DNA of 54,302 bases from a virus: positions 1 through 54,302 of the IMG/VR virus record IMGVR_UViG_3300042731_006898. One strand, given 5' to 3'. The translations under genes were made by a program, and so were the position numbers. The notes below the pieces were generated by a model. It was not told where the DNA came from. It saw only the letters and a list, made by a program, of their open reading frames with translations, and did no database searches. Numbering within the stretch: position 1 is the stretch's first letter; every line of letters begins with the position of its first letter. This document shows, piece after piece, positions 17,010 to 24,256 of this stretch.

Positions 17010-17464
17010 TCGGACTTCCTCAACTTACGCACTTCGAACATGCCTATAAATTGTGGGTACGTAACCATAAGTAGGCGTGCGTACCTTGAGTGGTAATTGT
17101 TATTGAGCTTGTACTCTTCCTCTTCGTCGGGTAAGCCACGAATGATCCGATTCCACCTAAGGACTTCGAACATCATTTTGATGCCTACCCGTCGGCGCCC
17201 AGCGTCATAAGCCTGTTGTGTGAGATCCGCAAGCTCACAGAAAACTTGCGGGTTTCGCTCGTGAAACTTGAGAAAGTCTTCGTCGAGGCCATCGCTGGCA
17301 GGAAAAATACCAGCACGAACCAAAGCTCTCCCTGTTGGCTCGTACCATTCTCGATACCCGTCGGAAACCTTTGCCAGCAAGCCGTCTTCCCCAACCAGCT
17401 CTCTTGTGGTCCGAGCCTCGAAGAGAGACTTCTGGGTCGAATGTCGTTTCGCTAGGTTGGCCAT
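17006..17464 (-). CDS. Hypothetical helical protein
   Basis: A 152-residue, mostly helical protein with a basic N-terminus. It contains GIKMMFEVLRWNRIIRG, reminiscent of a small DNA- or RNA-binding helical bundle. It starts at the ATG at 17464 behind GGGAG. It has slightly lower GC and more A/T-ending codons than its neighbours (for example around 17040-17110), so it may be a later arrival. Confidence 0.7.
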   Translation of the reverse strand: MANLAKRHSTQKSLFEARTTRELVGEDGLLAKVSDGYREWYEPTGRALVRAGIFPASDGLDEDFLKFHERNPQVFCELADLTQQAYDAGRRRVGIKMMFEVLRWNRIIRGLPDEEEEYKLNNNYHSRYARLLMVTYPQFIGMFEVRKLRKSE

Positions 17465-17483
17465 ACCATGCTCTCCCTTGCCC

Positions 17484-17699
17484 CTACTTCACCCTTCCGG
17501 CAAGCCGCAGCAGGAGTCGCACCCAGCGTCCCCGCCACGTGTCCGCCACACCCAACATCGTGTAGTCGAGGAGGTCCGGGCAGATCGGCACCCCCACCAG
17601 CCGCACCGAAGCACCAGTCATGGGGACCACCAAGGGAGGATCTTCTGTCCAGCCGATCATCTCCACCCTCGCATACCGTCCCGAGTCGATCTCTTCCAC
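17484..17699 (-). CDS. Hypothetical protein downstream of structured RNA region
   Basis: A 71-residue product starting with GTG at 17699, with a strong AAGGAGGAGAGAAG ribosome site. It is hydrophobic in the middle (VRLVGVPICPDLLDYTMLG) and basic at the end. It is the first gene after the highly structured stretch at 17700-17883, which may control it. Function unknown. Confidence 0.65.
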   Translation of the reverse strand: MEEIDSGRYARVEMIGWTEDPPLVVPMTGASVRLVGVPICPDLLDYTMLGVADTWRGRWVRLLLRLAGRVK

Positions 17700-17883
17700 C
17701 TTCTCTCCTCCTTCTGAGGGGACGAGGGGGGCGGTGGCAAGGGGAAAACCACCGCCCCCCTCTCGGGCGAGAGGCCGGGCCCTGCAGGGGACGGACGGTC
17801 CTGCAACCTCTCGCCTGGTGGGGTGTGGGGGGAGTTGAACCCCCTTCCCTGCCTGTCACACCCCTGCCGTCGAGTGACGGACT
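17700..17883 (-). promoter_or_regulatory. Highly structured intergenic region (stacked hairpins)
   Basis: No gene fits here. On the minus strand, downstream of the TGA of the 17884 gene, there follow in order: CCGTC-ACTC-GACGG; a tRNA-like minihelix (separate entry); GGCGAGAGG...CCTCTCGCC, which encloses TGCAGG...CCTGCA; and GGGGGGCGGTGG pairing perfectly with CCACCGCCCCCC over an 11-base loop. None has a T-run, so simple termination is doubtful. It may be a processed or regulatory RNA, or a leader for the 17484 gene. Confidence 0.6.
17816..17864 (-). ncRNA. tRNA-like acceptor/T-arm minihelix with CCA end
   Basis: Read on the minus strand, GGGGTGTG (17864-17857) pairs with CACACCCC (17827-17820). 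Inside lie 12 unpaired bases and a perfect T-arm: GGGGG, loop TTCAACT, CCCCC. The 3' side ends A-CCA (17819-17816). Acceptor (8 bp) and T-stem (5 bp) would stack as 13 bp. There is no D arm and no anticodon arm, so it is not a decoding tRNA. It could be a tRNA relic, a tRNA mimic, or a fragment matching the 3' end of a host tRNA or tmRNA gene. Confidence 0.5.
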
Positions 17884-18543
17884 TCAGTGAGCCTCTGCGA
17901 ACAGCCCATCCTCGTCGAGGACGGCCGCATACAGATCCTCATCCTCTTCGACCTCGGGGAACTCCTCGAGTGCCGCAGCGAGGAACTCGTCGTGGTCGTC
18001 GTGTTCCTTGGCCAGCTTCTTGAGCTTGGCCCGCAGCACCTTGTTCCCAGCCGACGCCTTGGGGGCAGCAGCCGCTGCGGCCGGCGCTGCCGGGGCGTCG
18101 TCGGTGGTCCCGAGGAACTTGACCGGCACGAGCACCTCGGACGATCCGAGACCGGGCCGTTCGATGTGCTTCCGCTCCATGTAGAAGCGGAGCCCCTCCC
18201 AGATCCCGGCATTGTCCGGGAATCCACGTTCCTTCAACGCTGCCTCAGCGCCACTGTCGAGAGCGGCCCTGAAGAAGGCGTAGTAGTTGGTGGATGTGCG
18301 GAACCCGTCCAGGTCGGGGTGGGTGACGGTCTTCCCGTCGTCGGTGTCCCATCCGTTTCCGATCGAGTAGAACTGCCGCACCGACTGGTCGTCGAGCGGC
18401 GACTGAGGGCTCGTACCCTCGAAGATGAAGACGAGCACCTCGCCGCCCTGATACAGAGCATCGGTGGCGAAGTACGCCTTTTCGATGGTGACCTCTGCTT
18501 TGTCGAGCAGAGCTCCACCTACGACTCCTTCCCAGCCAGCCAT
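17884..18543 (-). CDS. Phage DNA-metabolism protein, possible ssDNA-binding protein
   Basis: The ATG at 18543 is fixed by AAGGAGGAAAG just upstream, giving 219 residues. The first ~150 residues look like a beta-rich domain (KAEVTIEKAYFATD, EVLVFIFEG, VLVPVKFLG). Next comes a flexible Ala/Pro linker (about 152-170), a helical segment and a very acidic C-terminus (PEVEEDEDLY). A beta domain with a disordered linker and acidic tail is the architecture of SSB-like proteins, and it sits next to the helicase. Not proven by motif. Confidence 0.6.
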   Translation of the reverse strand: MAGWEGVVGGALLDKAEVTIEKAYFATDALYQGGEVLVFIFEGTSPQSPLDDQSVRQFYSIGNGWDTDDGKTVTHPDLDGFRTSTNYYAFFRAALDSGAEAALKERGFPDNAGIWEGLRFYMERKHIERPGLGSSEVLVPVKFLGTTDDAPAAPAAAAAAPKASAGNKVLRAKLKKLAKEHDDHDEFLAAALEEFPEVEEDEDLYAAVLDEDGLFAEAH

Positions 18544-18593
18544 CTTTCCTCCTTGATAGGCGGTAGGGGGATGGTGTGCCCCTTCTTCCACGA

Positions 18594-18606
18594 CTACAGT
18601 GTAGCC
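18594..18606 (-). promoter_or_regulatory. Possible promoter element with palindrome
   Basis: The 66-base gap between the helicase stop and the 17884 gene contains the perfect palindrome CTACA-C-TGTAG. On the minus strand this includes GGCTACACT, the same 9-mer as at the stronger promoter candidate near 31,280. TACACT fits an actinobacterial -10 box. I see no good -35, so activation by a regulator or an extended -10 would be needed. Confidence 0.35.
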
Positions 18607-18609
18607 GAT

Positions 18610-20688
18610 CTACAACACGCTCGCTGATCTTCCTCCTTGTGAGCCTTCCATCCGCACCGCCGCCTTCCACCAACCGGGCAGCATGTGGCGGTACCTCTTC
18701 CAAATCTGTTCCGTGAACTGCGTGTCGAGCAGGTAGATTTCGCAGGCGTCGTCGTCGAAGCGCATCGCCCGCCCGCACATCTGGATCAATGACCGGGCCG
18801 TCTCGAGGATGTACCAACCCTTCCCACCCGGCTGATAGAGGCGTGCGTTCACCTGCTTGTCCTTCAGGGCCGGGTAGGGGATCTTCGGGATGATGACCAC
18901 CCGGCACTCGTCGTAGGGCAAGTCGATGCCCCGTTCGAAGGACGGAGCCAGCAGTATCCCGTTCCCCGACTTCTTGAACCGAGTGAGGGCGCCGATCCTG
19001 TCCCGGGAGGTACGGTAGGTGATGATCCGCCCGTTCGCCCGCATCCTCTGCTGCAAGAACTGCGTGAAGGCATAGGACACAGTGTGGATGAGGATCGGGT
19101 CGTCCGGGTACCTCTCAACGATGTCGGCAATCTTGCGGGCCATCTTCGGCCACGATGTGTCCTTGTTCTTGTAGGTCATCGAGGCGGTCGGTTCCACGTA
19201 TATCGGTCGTCGTTCGGGCGGGAAAGAGGAAGCAACCTCAACGTATCCCCACTCGTCGTCTTCGAGATCCAGGTCGTAAGCCATCTGCTCCGCCGAACCG
19301 ATCGACGCCGACATGAGCATCCACCGCTGGCCGTGACTCCACAACTTCTCTCGAGCATGCGGCTTCTCCCGGATCGGCTTCAGGGTGACGTTCCCACGCT
19401 CGTAGTCGGTGTAGATCCAGCCGTCCAGCCGATCCTCACCCCACGACCGCCGGGTCTGTTCCCACCCACCCAGATGCTGCAGGGTGGCGACCATCGACTG
19501 GAGGCTCTTGTACTCCTTCTTCGCCTTCGGGGACAGAGACTCGAACGACCCGAACGAGGCGATCTCCTTCGACAGCCGGGGCACCGCATGGGCCCGGATC
19601 CACTCCACCCACGATTCGCGCACCGTCTTCTTCTCCGGTTGCCGCAGCCCGTACTTGGCGAGCCGGGCCTTCGAGATCGTGAACTCGACATGCCGGATCA
19701 GTTCGTTGCCGATCACATCCGCCTCGTCGATGATGACGAGCGGCTCGTTACGGAACTGGTCTTGGTAGTTGGCGAGGGTGAGGAAGTAGGGGATGTTGGC
19801 GACCGCCACCCGGCACGACAGAGCGATCCTCTTGGCGATCCGGTACGGGCATTCCGAGGTGGGGTGGCAGAGAGAGCAGTGGAGCATCTCGGTGCCGCTC
19901 AGGCTGAGGGAGCGGGTGCGCTCCATCCAAGGGACACACTCACCGCAGGCCGGGATGGTCGTCTTGTGGGCGTCACACACTTCGGCCGAGATGTAGGGGA
20001 ACCGCTGCGGAGCGTCGGCGGTCGGATAGTTCCCTCTACCCATGATGACCTTGGAGTAGGGGAAGTCGTGCAGGAACTGCTCCTGCAACTGCTTCGACGA
20101 GCAGATGTACACGGAGCGGGACGGGGACACCTTGCGGGCGACGAGCTCTCCGAGCAGGGTCTTGCCGGCCCCGGTCGGGGCATCGACGAACACGACCTTC
20201 TTGCCGGCCTCGTAGTGGGCGAGGATCTCCTGCAGACCCTGCCACTGCCCGGGACGCAGGAACTTCACCCAGGTGGGGAGGGGCGGACGTTCGGCCGTCC
20301 ATCCGGTCCCGAACTCCTTGTCGAGGGCCTTGCGGGCCTCCTCCTCGGGACTCCCAGATCCTTCCACGAATGCTGGGGTGTCTTCGCTGGGCTCGTGAAC
20401 CGTCTCGAAGTGGATCCCGTTCCCTTTGCGGGCGAGGATCACAAACAGGACATGAGAGCAGAGGCTGCGATGTTCGCCGTGCTCGTGCTCCATGCAGGAG
20501 CAGTGGTACTTCTTGGCGCCCGGGCGCAGCGACACGACGTAGCGGCCGTACTCGTCGTGGAGTTTCGGGTTGCCGTCAACGACCCAGGTCCGTTGCCCTA
20601 TCGGCCTGCCGGTTCTCTTTTTGGCCCGCTCGAGCAGCGTCTTGCGGTATTTGGCCGTGGAGTCATCCACGCCCTCCCACGAGCTCAT
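18610..20688 (-). CDS. SWIM zinc finger plus DinG/XPD-like superfamily 2 helicase
   Basis: The 692-residue protein begins with a SWIM finger (C63, C65, C77, H79). The helicase follows: Walker A DAPTGAGKT (169-177) and DEAD box (321-324). Between them is a cluster of cysteines (238, 248, 251, 271, 274, 280) where XPD/DinG enzymes hold a 4Fe-4S centre. Motif VI appears as QMCGRAMRF near residue 650. DinG/XPD enzymes unwind 5'-3' and resolve unusual DNA or R-loops. This is the main helicase of the genome, so it may act in replication. The SWIM-helicase fusion is notable. Confidence 0.85.
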   Translation of the reverse strand: MSSWEGVDDSTAKYRKTLLERAKKRTGRPIGQRTWVVDGNPKLHDEYGRYVVSLRPGAKKYHCSCMEHEHGEHRSLCSHVLFVILARKGNGIHFETVHEPSEDTPAFVEGSGSPEEEARKALDKEFGTGWTAERPPLPTWVKFLRPGQWQGLQEILAHYEAGKKVVFVDAPTGAGKTLLGELVARKVSPSRSVYICSSKQLQEQFLHDFPYSKVIMGRGNYPTADAPQRFPYISAEVCDAHKTTIPACGECVPWMERTRSLSLSGTEMLHCSLCHPTSECPYRIAKRIALSCRVAVANIPYFLTLANYQDQFRNEPLVIIDEADVIGNELIRHVEFTISKARLAKYGLRQPEKKTVRESWVEWIRAHAVPRLSKEIASFGSFESLSPKAKKEYKSLQSMVATLQHLGGWEQTRRSWGEDRLDGWIYTDYERGNVTLKPIREKPHAREKLWSHGQRWMLMSASIGSAEQMAYDLDLEDDEWGYVEVASSFPPERRPIYVEPTASMTYKNKDTSWPKMARKIADIVERYPDDPILIHTVSYAFTQFLQQRMRANGRIITYRTSRDRIGALTRFKKSGNGILLAPSFERGIDLPYDECRVVIIPKIPYPALKDKQVNARLYQPGGKGWYILETARSLIQMCGRAMRFDDDACEIYLLDTQFTEQIWKRYRHMLPGWWKAAVRMEGSQGGRSASVL

Positions 20689-20698
20689 GCCATACCCC

Positions 20699-21211
20699 TT
20701 ACCAACCGAGACTGATGTTCAGGTTCTTCACACGCCTCTCAACGTAGGCTGTGAACTCCTCTCTGAACTCCTCGTCAATCGCACTCCTACTAGTATAGAG
20801 ACCCTCGAGGTAATCACGCAACTCATTCATCCGCCCGGTATTCAAGTATGCGTTGACGTTGGATTCGATGTTGTCCATCATGTCTGAGAACATCGAACGA
20901 CGATGCTGTCTCTCGAGGGCGTCGTGGTAGATGGTGTACATGGAGACTGCTTGCTCCAGGTACCCCTCCCCGATCTCACGGTAGAGACGGTTCACGTGAT
21001 GGACGACAGCGTCCCGGATCACATCCTGGGACATCTCGTACTCGGGGATGTGTCCCGACTGGACGAGCCGGCCGATGGCGGCTGCGATCGGGATCGGGAT
21101 CGAGACCTTGATCTGTGCGTGGTGGCCGTGCTTGTCCGAAGCTCGCACGTACCGTTTGTTGGGGTCGTAGCCGCCAGGGCCGGGTGTCACAGGTTCCCAG
21201 GATGACACCAT
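20699..21211 (-). CDS. Conserved hypothetical protein, first gene of the leftward DNA module
   Basis: About 170 residues. The start is uncertain: AAGAAGGAG is followed directly by ATG-ATG-GTG (21214, 21211, 21208), and ribosome spacing favours the later ones. A short beta N-terminal region (AQIKVSIPIPIAAAIGRLV) is followed by helices with several Met/Tyr-rich turns. Partition- or RHH-like DNA binding is possible, but no motif is decisive. It lies next to the divergent control region. Confidence 0.7.
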   Translation of the reverse strand: MVSSWEPVTPGPGGYDPNKRYVRASDKHGHHAQIKVSIPIPIAAAIGRLVQSGHIPEYEMSQDVIRDAVVHHVNRLYREIGEGYLEQAVSMYTIYHDALERQHRRSMFSDMMDNIESNVNAYLNTGRMNELRDYLEGLYTSRSAIDEEFREEFTAYVERRVKNLNISLGW

Positions 21212-21214
21212 CAT

Positions 21215-21486
21215 CTCCTTCTTGGGCGAGTCCCCTCAGTGTACTTGCGGGCTCGAGAACGGTCGAGCACTGTCTCTTACTGTGAGACATGGAAGGGCTT
21301 CCCAGGTTGCCATACCTACTCCGGGTGTTCCCGCTCGCCCACTATTACCACTCTCTGTTCACTTATACCACTGATACCAGTCATGCGGAAGGCAGTTATA
21401 CTGTTCTGCAAGTACGGTATCATGGTATCAGGGAGCTCCTTGTGGGGGGCGGGTTCCCCTATCCAGTCTAGCAGGCGGTGCCAAGG
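21215..21486. promoter_or_regulatory. Divergent control region with TGATACC sites and palindromes
   Basis: The 270 bases between the leftward DNA module and the rightward regulator genes hold two compact palindromes near the leftward gene: GCTCGA-6-TCGAGC (21251-21268) and GTCTC-7-GAGAC (21272-21288). They also hold a TGATACC at 21372-21378 with two inverted copies, GGTATCA, at 21416-21422 and 21424-21430. Between these is CAGTTATACTG (21393-21403), giving a -10-like TATACT rightward and TATAAC leftward. This looks like a regulator-controlled divergent promoter. The local A/T content is the highest in this part of the genome. Confidence 0.55.
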
Positions 21487-21684
21487 ATGCGAGCCACATC
21501 GAAGGTTCTTCTCGACCCCGACTCCCAGATCTTCCATTGGACGGACGGGGCCCGGCGCCCCTGGTGCGATCGACCCGTCGAGAGCGCCCTCGTTCCTGTC
21601 GAAGAGGCCCGGGAGCTCGGCTACCTCCCCTGCAGCAACTGCCGACAAGCACTCCACCGAATCCGAATCGAGGTGCCACGATGA
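21487..21684 (+). CDS. Small zinc-binding-like protein beside control region
   Basis: A 65-residue product if the ATG at 21487 is used (a GTG at 21478 would add three). It has WTDGARRPWC and later CSNC, a possible zinc site. Its stop overlaps the ATG of the ribbon-helix-helix gene (ATGA), so the two are co-expressed. One of only two rightward genes in the early half. Confidence 0.65.
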   Translation: MRATSKVLLDPDSQIFHWTDGARRPWCDRPVESALVPVEEARELGYLPCSNCRQALHRIRIEVPR

Positions 21685-22004
21685 AAGGGATCCCAGGCTT
21701 CACCGTGAAGGACGACAGAGGCCACTTGGTCGCTCCCGACCCCGGCCAGAAACATGCCGGCCGCAGACGGTTCAACGAGGATGGCACGATCGACTCGAGC
21801 CCTCCGCCCCCGGTGCAGCCGTTCCTGGTGCGGATCCCCAAGGGTCTCCACTACGCCCTGAAGCGCAAATGCCACAAGGAGCGGGAGTCGATGAACACGA
21901 TCATCGTCGAACTGTGCCGCCAGTGGGTGCTCGGCAAGGTCGATCTCGAACTCGACATCAAACGCGAGTTGACGGCGGCCAGGGAGCGCAGAGCTCAGTC
22001 CTGA
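21681..22004 (+). CDS. Ribbon-helix-helix (Arc/CopG-type) DNA-binding protein
   Basis: The 107-residue protein from ATG at 21681 has a disordered N-terminal half. It is followed by FLVRIPKGLHYALKRKCHKE (about residues 48-67) and a helix MNTIIVELCRQWV, the strand-helix-helix pattern of Arc/MetJ regulators, whose beta strand reads DNA. Its location next to the palindrome-rich control region suggests it represses or switches the leftward DNA-module promoter and perhaps its own. The DNA target is inferred only. Confidence 0.75.
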   Translation: MKGIPGFTVKDDRGHLVAPDPGQKHAGRRRFNEDGTIDSSPPPPVQPFLVRIPKGLHYALKRKCHKERESMNTIIVELCRQWVLGKVDLELDIKRELTAARERRAQS

Positions 22005-22019
22005 CCGCCGCCAACTGCT

Positions 22020-22301
22020 CTACTTGTCGGCCGCCTTCTTGGCTGCCTTCGTGGGGGGCTCGTAGGCACCGTACACACGGTGCATGCCGTCCACCCTGCG
22101 GGTAGCGAACACGAACCCCTGATCTCCGAGGTGGGACGTATACACGGTGCGTCGGCTCGAGGCCGTGGACTCCTTCTCGAAGGCGCCCAACTCGTAGTAC
22201 ACACCGGGATCTGCCATCAGGGTCTCAACGAACCCCATGTCCACCCGCGGTCTCCTGGTCGAGGGAAGTTCCCCAACCTTGATCGGTTCCGCCATGCTCA
22301 T
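22020..22301 (-). CDS. Hypothetical protein
   Basis: A 93-residue product ending in a Lys/Ala tail (TKAAKKAADK). A strong GAGGAGGTGA ribosome site precedes two in-frame ATGs (22301, 22295). It converges on the RHH gene with only 15 bases between them. No domain recognised; the basic tail suggests nucleic acid contact. Confidence 0.7.
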   Translation of the reverse strand: MSMAEPIKVGELPSTRRPRVDMGFVETLMADPGVYYELGAFEKESTASSRRTVYTSHLGDQGFVFATRRVDGMHRVYGAYEPPTKAAKKAADK

Positions 22302-22312
22302 TCACCTCCTCT

Positions 22313-22519
22313 CTACAGCAAACGTGGCCTGTGTTCCAGGGCCCAAGCCTTGATCCGCCACCAGTACCAGTAGGGTGTGGCGTTCGAGGCTGTGCCCTTC
22401 ACATCCGGTTCTGGGAAGTTGAGGTAGGGCCGGCTTCTCCACTTCATCACCGTCTTCGGCTCAACGTCGAGAAGTTCCCCGATCCGACGCATATCGAGAA
22501 GGTCTCGATTCTCAGGCAT
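22313..22519 (-). CDS. HTH protein, MerR/excisionase-like
   Basis: From ATG at 22519 the product has 68 residues. LLDMRRIGELLDVEPKTVMKW is a helix-turn-helix followed by RSRPYLNFPEPD and a YWYWWRIKAWALEH helix, the winged layout of HTH_17/excisionase-like proteins. The start is chosen from an AGGA site 6 bases upstream; an in-frame ATG at 22549 is an alternative. With no integrase in the genome, an excisionase role is unlikely and gene regulation is more probable. Confidence 0.7.
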   Translation of the reverse strand: MPENRDLLDMRRIGELLDVEPKTVMKWRSRPYLNFPEPDVKGTASNATPYWYWWRIKAWALEHRPRLL

Positions 22520-22576
22520 CAGATGTCCTATACTGGTGTTGCACGCCATCACTCCCTTCTTCCATTAGGCGGCACA

Positions 22577-22604
22577 GCGAGGGGCCTTCCCAGGGGCCCC
22601 TCGC
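22577..22604. terminator. Strong intergenic hairpin
   Basis: GCGAGGGGCC and GGCCCCTCGC form a perfect 10-bp stem around an 8-base loop, in the gap after the 22610 gene. There is no T-run on either side, so it may attenuate transcription or protect RNA ends instead of acting as a simple terminator. Confidence 0.5.
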
Positions 22605-22609
22605 TTGCG

Positions 22610-22825
22610 TCACACCCCTACGACCTTCCGGCCGAGGTCCGGGAACTGTGCGGCGTACACCTCGAGATCCCTGCGGTGAATGTCGCAGGCTCGACCGAAG
22701 CGTCGGCCGTCGGGGGACTCGAGTTGCCAGACTGCGGTACGTTCGCAGTCCATGAGAGAGTGCTGGGGCCTGCCGGTTCGTCGTGCTATCTCGTAGGTCA
22801 CGAGTACCGGTTGTCCGCAGATCAT
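22610..22825 (-). CDS. Small Cys-containing hypothetical protein
   Basis: A 71-residue product with single cysteines at residues 3, 27 and 47 plus His, so one metal site is possible (CGQP...CERTAVW...CDIH). It overlaps the upstream gene by ATGA. The pattern resembles small 'CGxP' zinc proteins of actinophages. Function unknown. Confidence 0.7.
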   Translation of the reverse strand: MICGQPVLVTYEIARRTGRPQHSLMDCERTAVWQLESPDGRRFGRACDIHRRDLEVYAAQFPDLGRKVVGV

Positions 22826-23076
22826 TCGGCCACCACCTCATACTGTGCCAGTATAGCCTTCACACAGTCGGCACACACCCATTGCGGTTCGACATCAAGC
22901 AGCGGCCATTCTTTCTCCCAATACCGGCCGCACCGTGTCCGCCCATATTCAGACTGGCCTCGGAAGTGGGGCTTCTCAAACTCCTTGCCGACCACCATGG
23001 CCCGGCGTCGTCCCGAAGCCTCCTCGTACACGTAGGCGACCCACATGGCTGCCATCCGCTGAATCGTGTCGCTCAT
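22822..23076 (-). CDS. Small zinc-binding-like protein
   Basis: An 84-residue product with RCGRYWEK and a C-terminal WVCADCVKAIL pair. It probably binds one zinc. It overlaps both neighbours by 4 bases, so it is translated as part of a tightly coupled set. Function unknown. Confidence 0.7.
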   Translation of the reverse strand: MSDTIQRMAAMWVAYVYEEASGRRRAMVVGKEFEKPHFRGQSEYGRTRCGRYWEKEWPLLDVEPQWVCADCVKAILAQYEVVAE

Positions 23077-23282
23077 CGCTGACCCTCCGGGTAGGGGATG
23101 GACTCATGAACCACCGAGGGGTACGTTCCGCCCCACGGCCAGTACACACCCAGCGGGCCCTTCGTGTCGCATCCTCGCTGCAGGGCATCCTTCTTCGAGG
23201 TGTGCTCCCACACTCCGAGCTTGTAGTTGAACAGCACATCCACGGCGCACCGCATGCACACCGGATCGGTTCCCTTGTCCAT
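23073..23282 (-). CDS. Small Cys-pair protein
   Basis: A 69-residue product starting at the ATG at 23282, behind AAAGGGGAGAGG. It contains CMRC near the N-terminus and one later Cys, plus many aromatic residues. Likely a small metal-binding fold; role unknown. Confidence 0.65.
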   Translation of the reverse strand: MDKGTDPVCMRCAVDVLFNYKLGVWEHTSKKDALQRGCDTKGPLGVYWPWGGTYPSVVHESIPYPEGQR

Positions 23283-23293
23283 CCTCTCCCCTT

Positions 23294-23584
23294 TCACAGA
23301 TGCTCAACCGACCAGTAGAAGATGGTGGTCATGTTGGTGACCTTCCACTGGACCGTGTAGCCGGGTTCCACGGTCGTGTGTTCCACCTCGTGCTTCGGGA
23401 CAGCCACCCGCTTCTCGAGTCGGCACTGCAGCTTGTGGTGGCACACGTGTTCGGCTGGTGCTTTGTGATCCAGGCACCAGTAGAACTCGTCGAGTAGCCC
23501 CTCGGCCGGATCCTTCGGTGGCGGATACTTGCGGACCACCCGGGCGACCGGATAGGCCGCAGCCTGCTCCTCCGGTTCTCTCAT
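23294..23584 (-). CDS. Small His/Cys protein
   Basis: A 96-residue product with WCLDHKAPAEHVCHHKLQC, a compact set of possible zinc ligands, followed by a beta-rich C-terminal half (YTVQWKVTNMTTIFYW). It overlaps the upstream gene by 4 bases and is followed by an 11-base gap. No family recognised. Confidence 0.65.
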   Translation of the reverse strand: MREPEEQAAAYPVARVVRKYPPPKDPAEGLLDEFYWCLDHKAPAEHVCHHKLQCRLEKRVAVPKHEVEHTTVEPGYTVQWKVTNMTTIFYWSVEHL

Positions 23585-23814
23585 TCGATCACCTCCAGCG
23601 GGACTCCGATCGTCCGCATCTGCCCCTCTTCGGTTTCGCTCAGACCGATCAGGAACCGGCCCGACACGAGCATCATGCCGGGCTCGTCGTCTGCGGTCAT
23701 CGTGAACTGGCAGTCGAGGGCGTCACCCTGATGGAACCGGGCCACGAAATCTTCGAGGAAGGCGATCGCTTCGTCCCTCGAGAACCTTTGGGGCATCAGC
23801 ACGAACCGGGACAT
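23581..23814 (-). CDS. Hypothetical alpha/beta protein
   Basis: A 77-residue product: an N-terminal helix (RDEAIAFLEDFVARF) then alternating strands (CQFTMTADDEPGMMLVSGRFLIGLS). The shape recalls a small single-domain fold without known motif. Start and stop are both coupled to neighbours. Confidence 0.65.
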   Translation of the reverse strand: MSRFVLMPQRFSRDEAIAFLEDFVARFHQGDALDCQFTMTADDEPGMMLVSGRFLIGLSETEEGQMRTIGVPLEVIE

Positions 23815-24038
23815 CAGACCCTCTTTCTGTACAGGGCACGCCCATACGACCCTTGTTTCCGTTCGAACGTCTCCGGGAACTGGCGGTGCAACTCCCGCAT
23901 CACCCGGCCCGAGTAGTTGGCGGTGAGGCCGGTCCTGCGGGCCATCTCACGCTGATCGAACCACATGCCGGGATGGTCGATGAGGGCGGTGCGTACCTTC
24001 AACCACTGGCTGTTCTTCGTGTTCCGGAGGGCTCCCAT
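23814..24038 (-). CDS. Winged-helix HTH protein
   Basis: A 74-residue protein from ATG at 24038 (TGATG overlap). LIDHPGMWFDQREMARRTGLTANYSGRVMRELHRQFP is split into a helix, a turn and a recognition helix, and is followed by a GSYGRALYRKRV wing. It is probably a DNA-binding regulator of the accessory block; the target is unknown. Confidence 0.7.
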   Translation of the reverse strand: MGALRNTKNSQWLKVRTALIDHPGMWFDQREMARRTGLTANYSGRVMRELHRQFPETFERKQGSYGRALYRKRV

Positions 24039-24256
24039 CACCGGAACCTCCGCTGCAGTTGATCCAGCGCACCGGACAGGACACCGATGAGGCGCCGGTC
24101 GTCTGGGGTGAGCCGATAGCCGACACCGACCCACCCTTTGAAGGCTGTCATGGCTGCTGCCATCTCACCGAGAGCTTTGCGGGTCATGGTGCGGGCCTCG
24201 AGGTTGGCTTCTTCCCAGGCGGTGGCTTGCCGTTCGTCTGCCGGTTCCCAGGTCAT
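24038..24256 (-). CDS. Small helical protein
   Basis: A 72-residue acidic-then-basic helical product. It starts at the ATG at 24256 (ATGA overlap) and overlaps the HTH gene by one base. It contains RLTPDDRRLIGVLSGALDQLQRRF. It could be a partner of the HTH protein or a small helical antagonist. No motif. Confidence 0.65.
   Translation of the reverse strand: MTWEPADERQATAWEEANLEARTMTRKALGEMAAAMTAFKGWVGVGYRLTPDDRRLIGVLSGALDQLQRRFR

Noticed and set aside
17816-17890. A complete tRNA gene on the minus strand
   Set aside because: T-arm, acceptor and CCA are present, but no D arm or anticodon arm fits, and the only 5' partner of the acceptor lies 49 bases away. Kept as a tRNA-like element only.
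9074-20715. Large rightward frames antisense to endolysin, UDG, XPF-type and helicase genes
   Set aside because: They mirror genes with clear motifs on the other strand and have no ribosome sites or domains. High GC makes such shadows common.
22313-22519. Excisionase indicating a temperate phage
   Set aside because: The fold is HTH_17-like, but no integrase or attachment site with an integrase gene is present anywhere in the complete circle.
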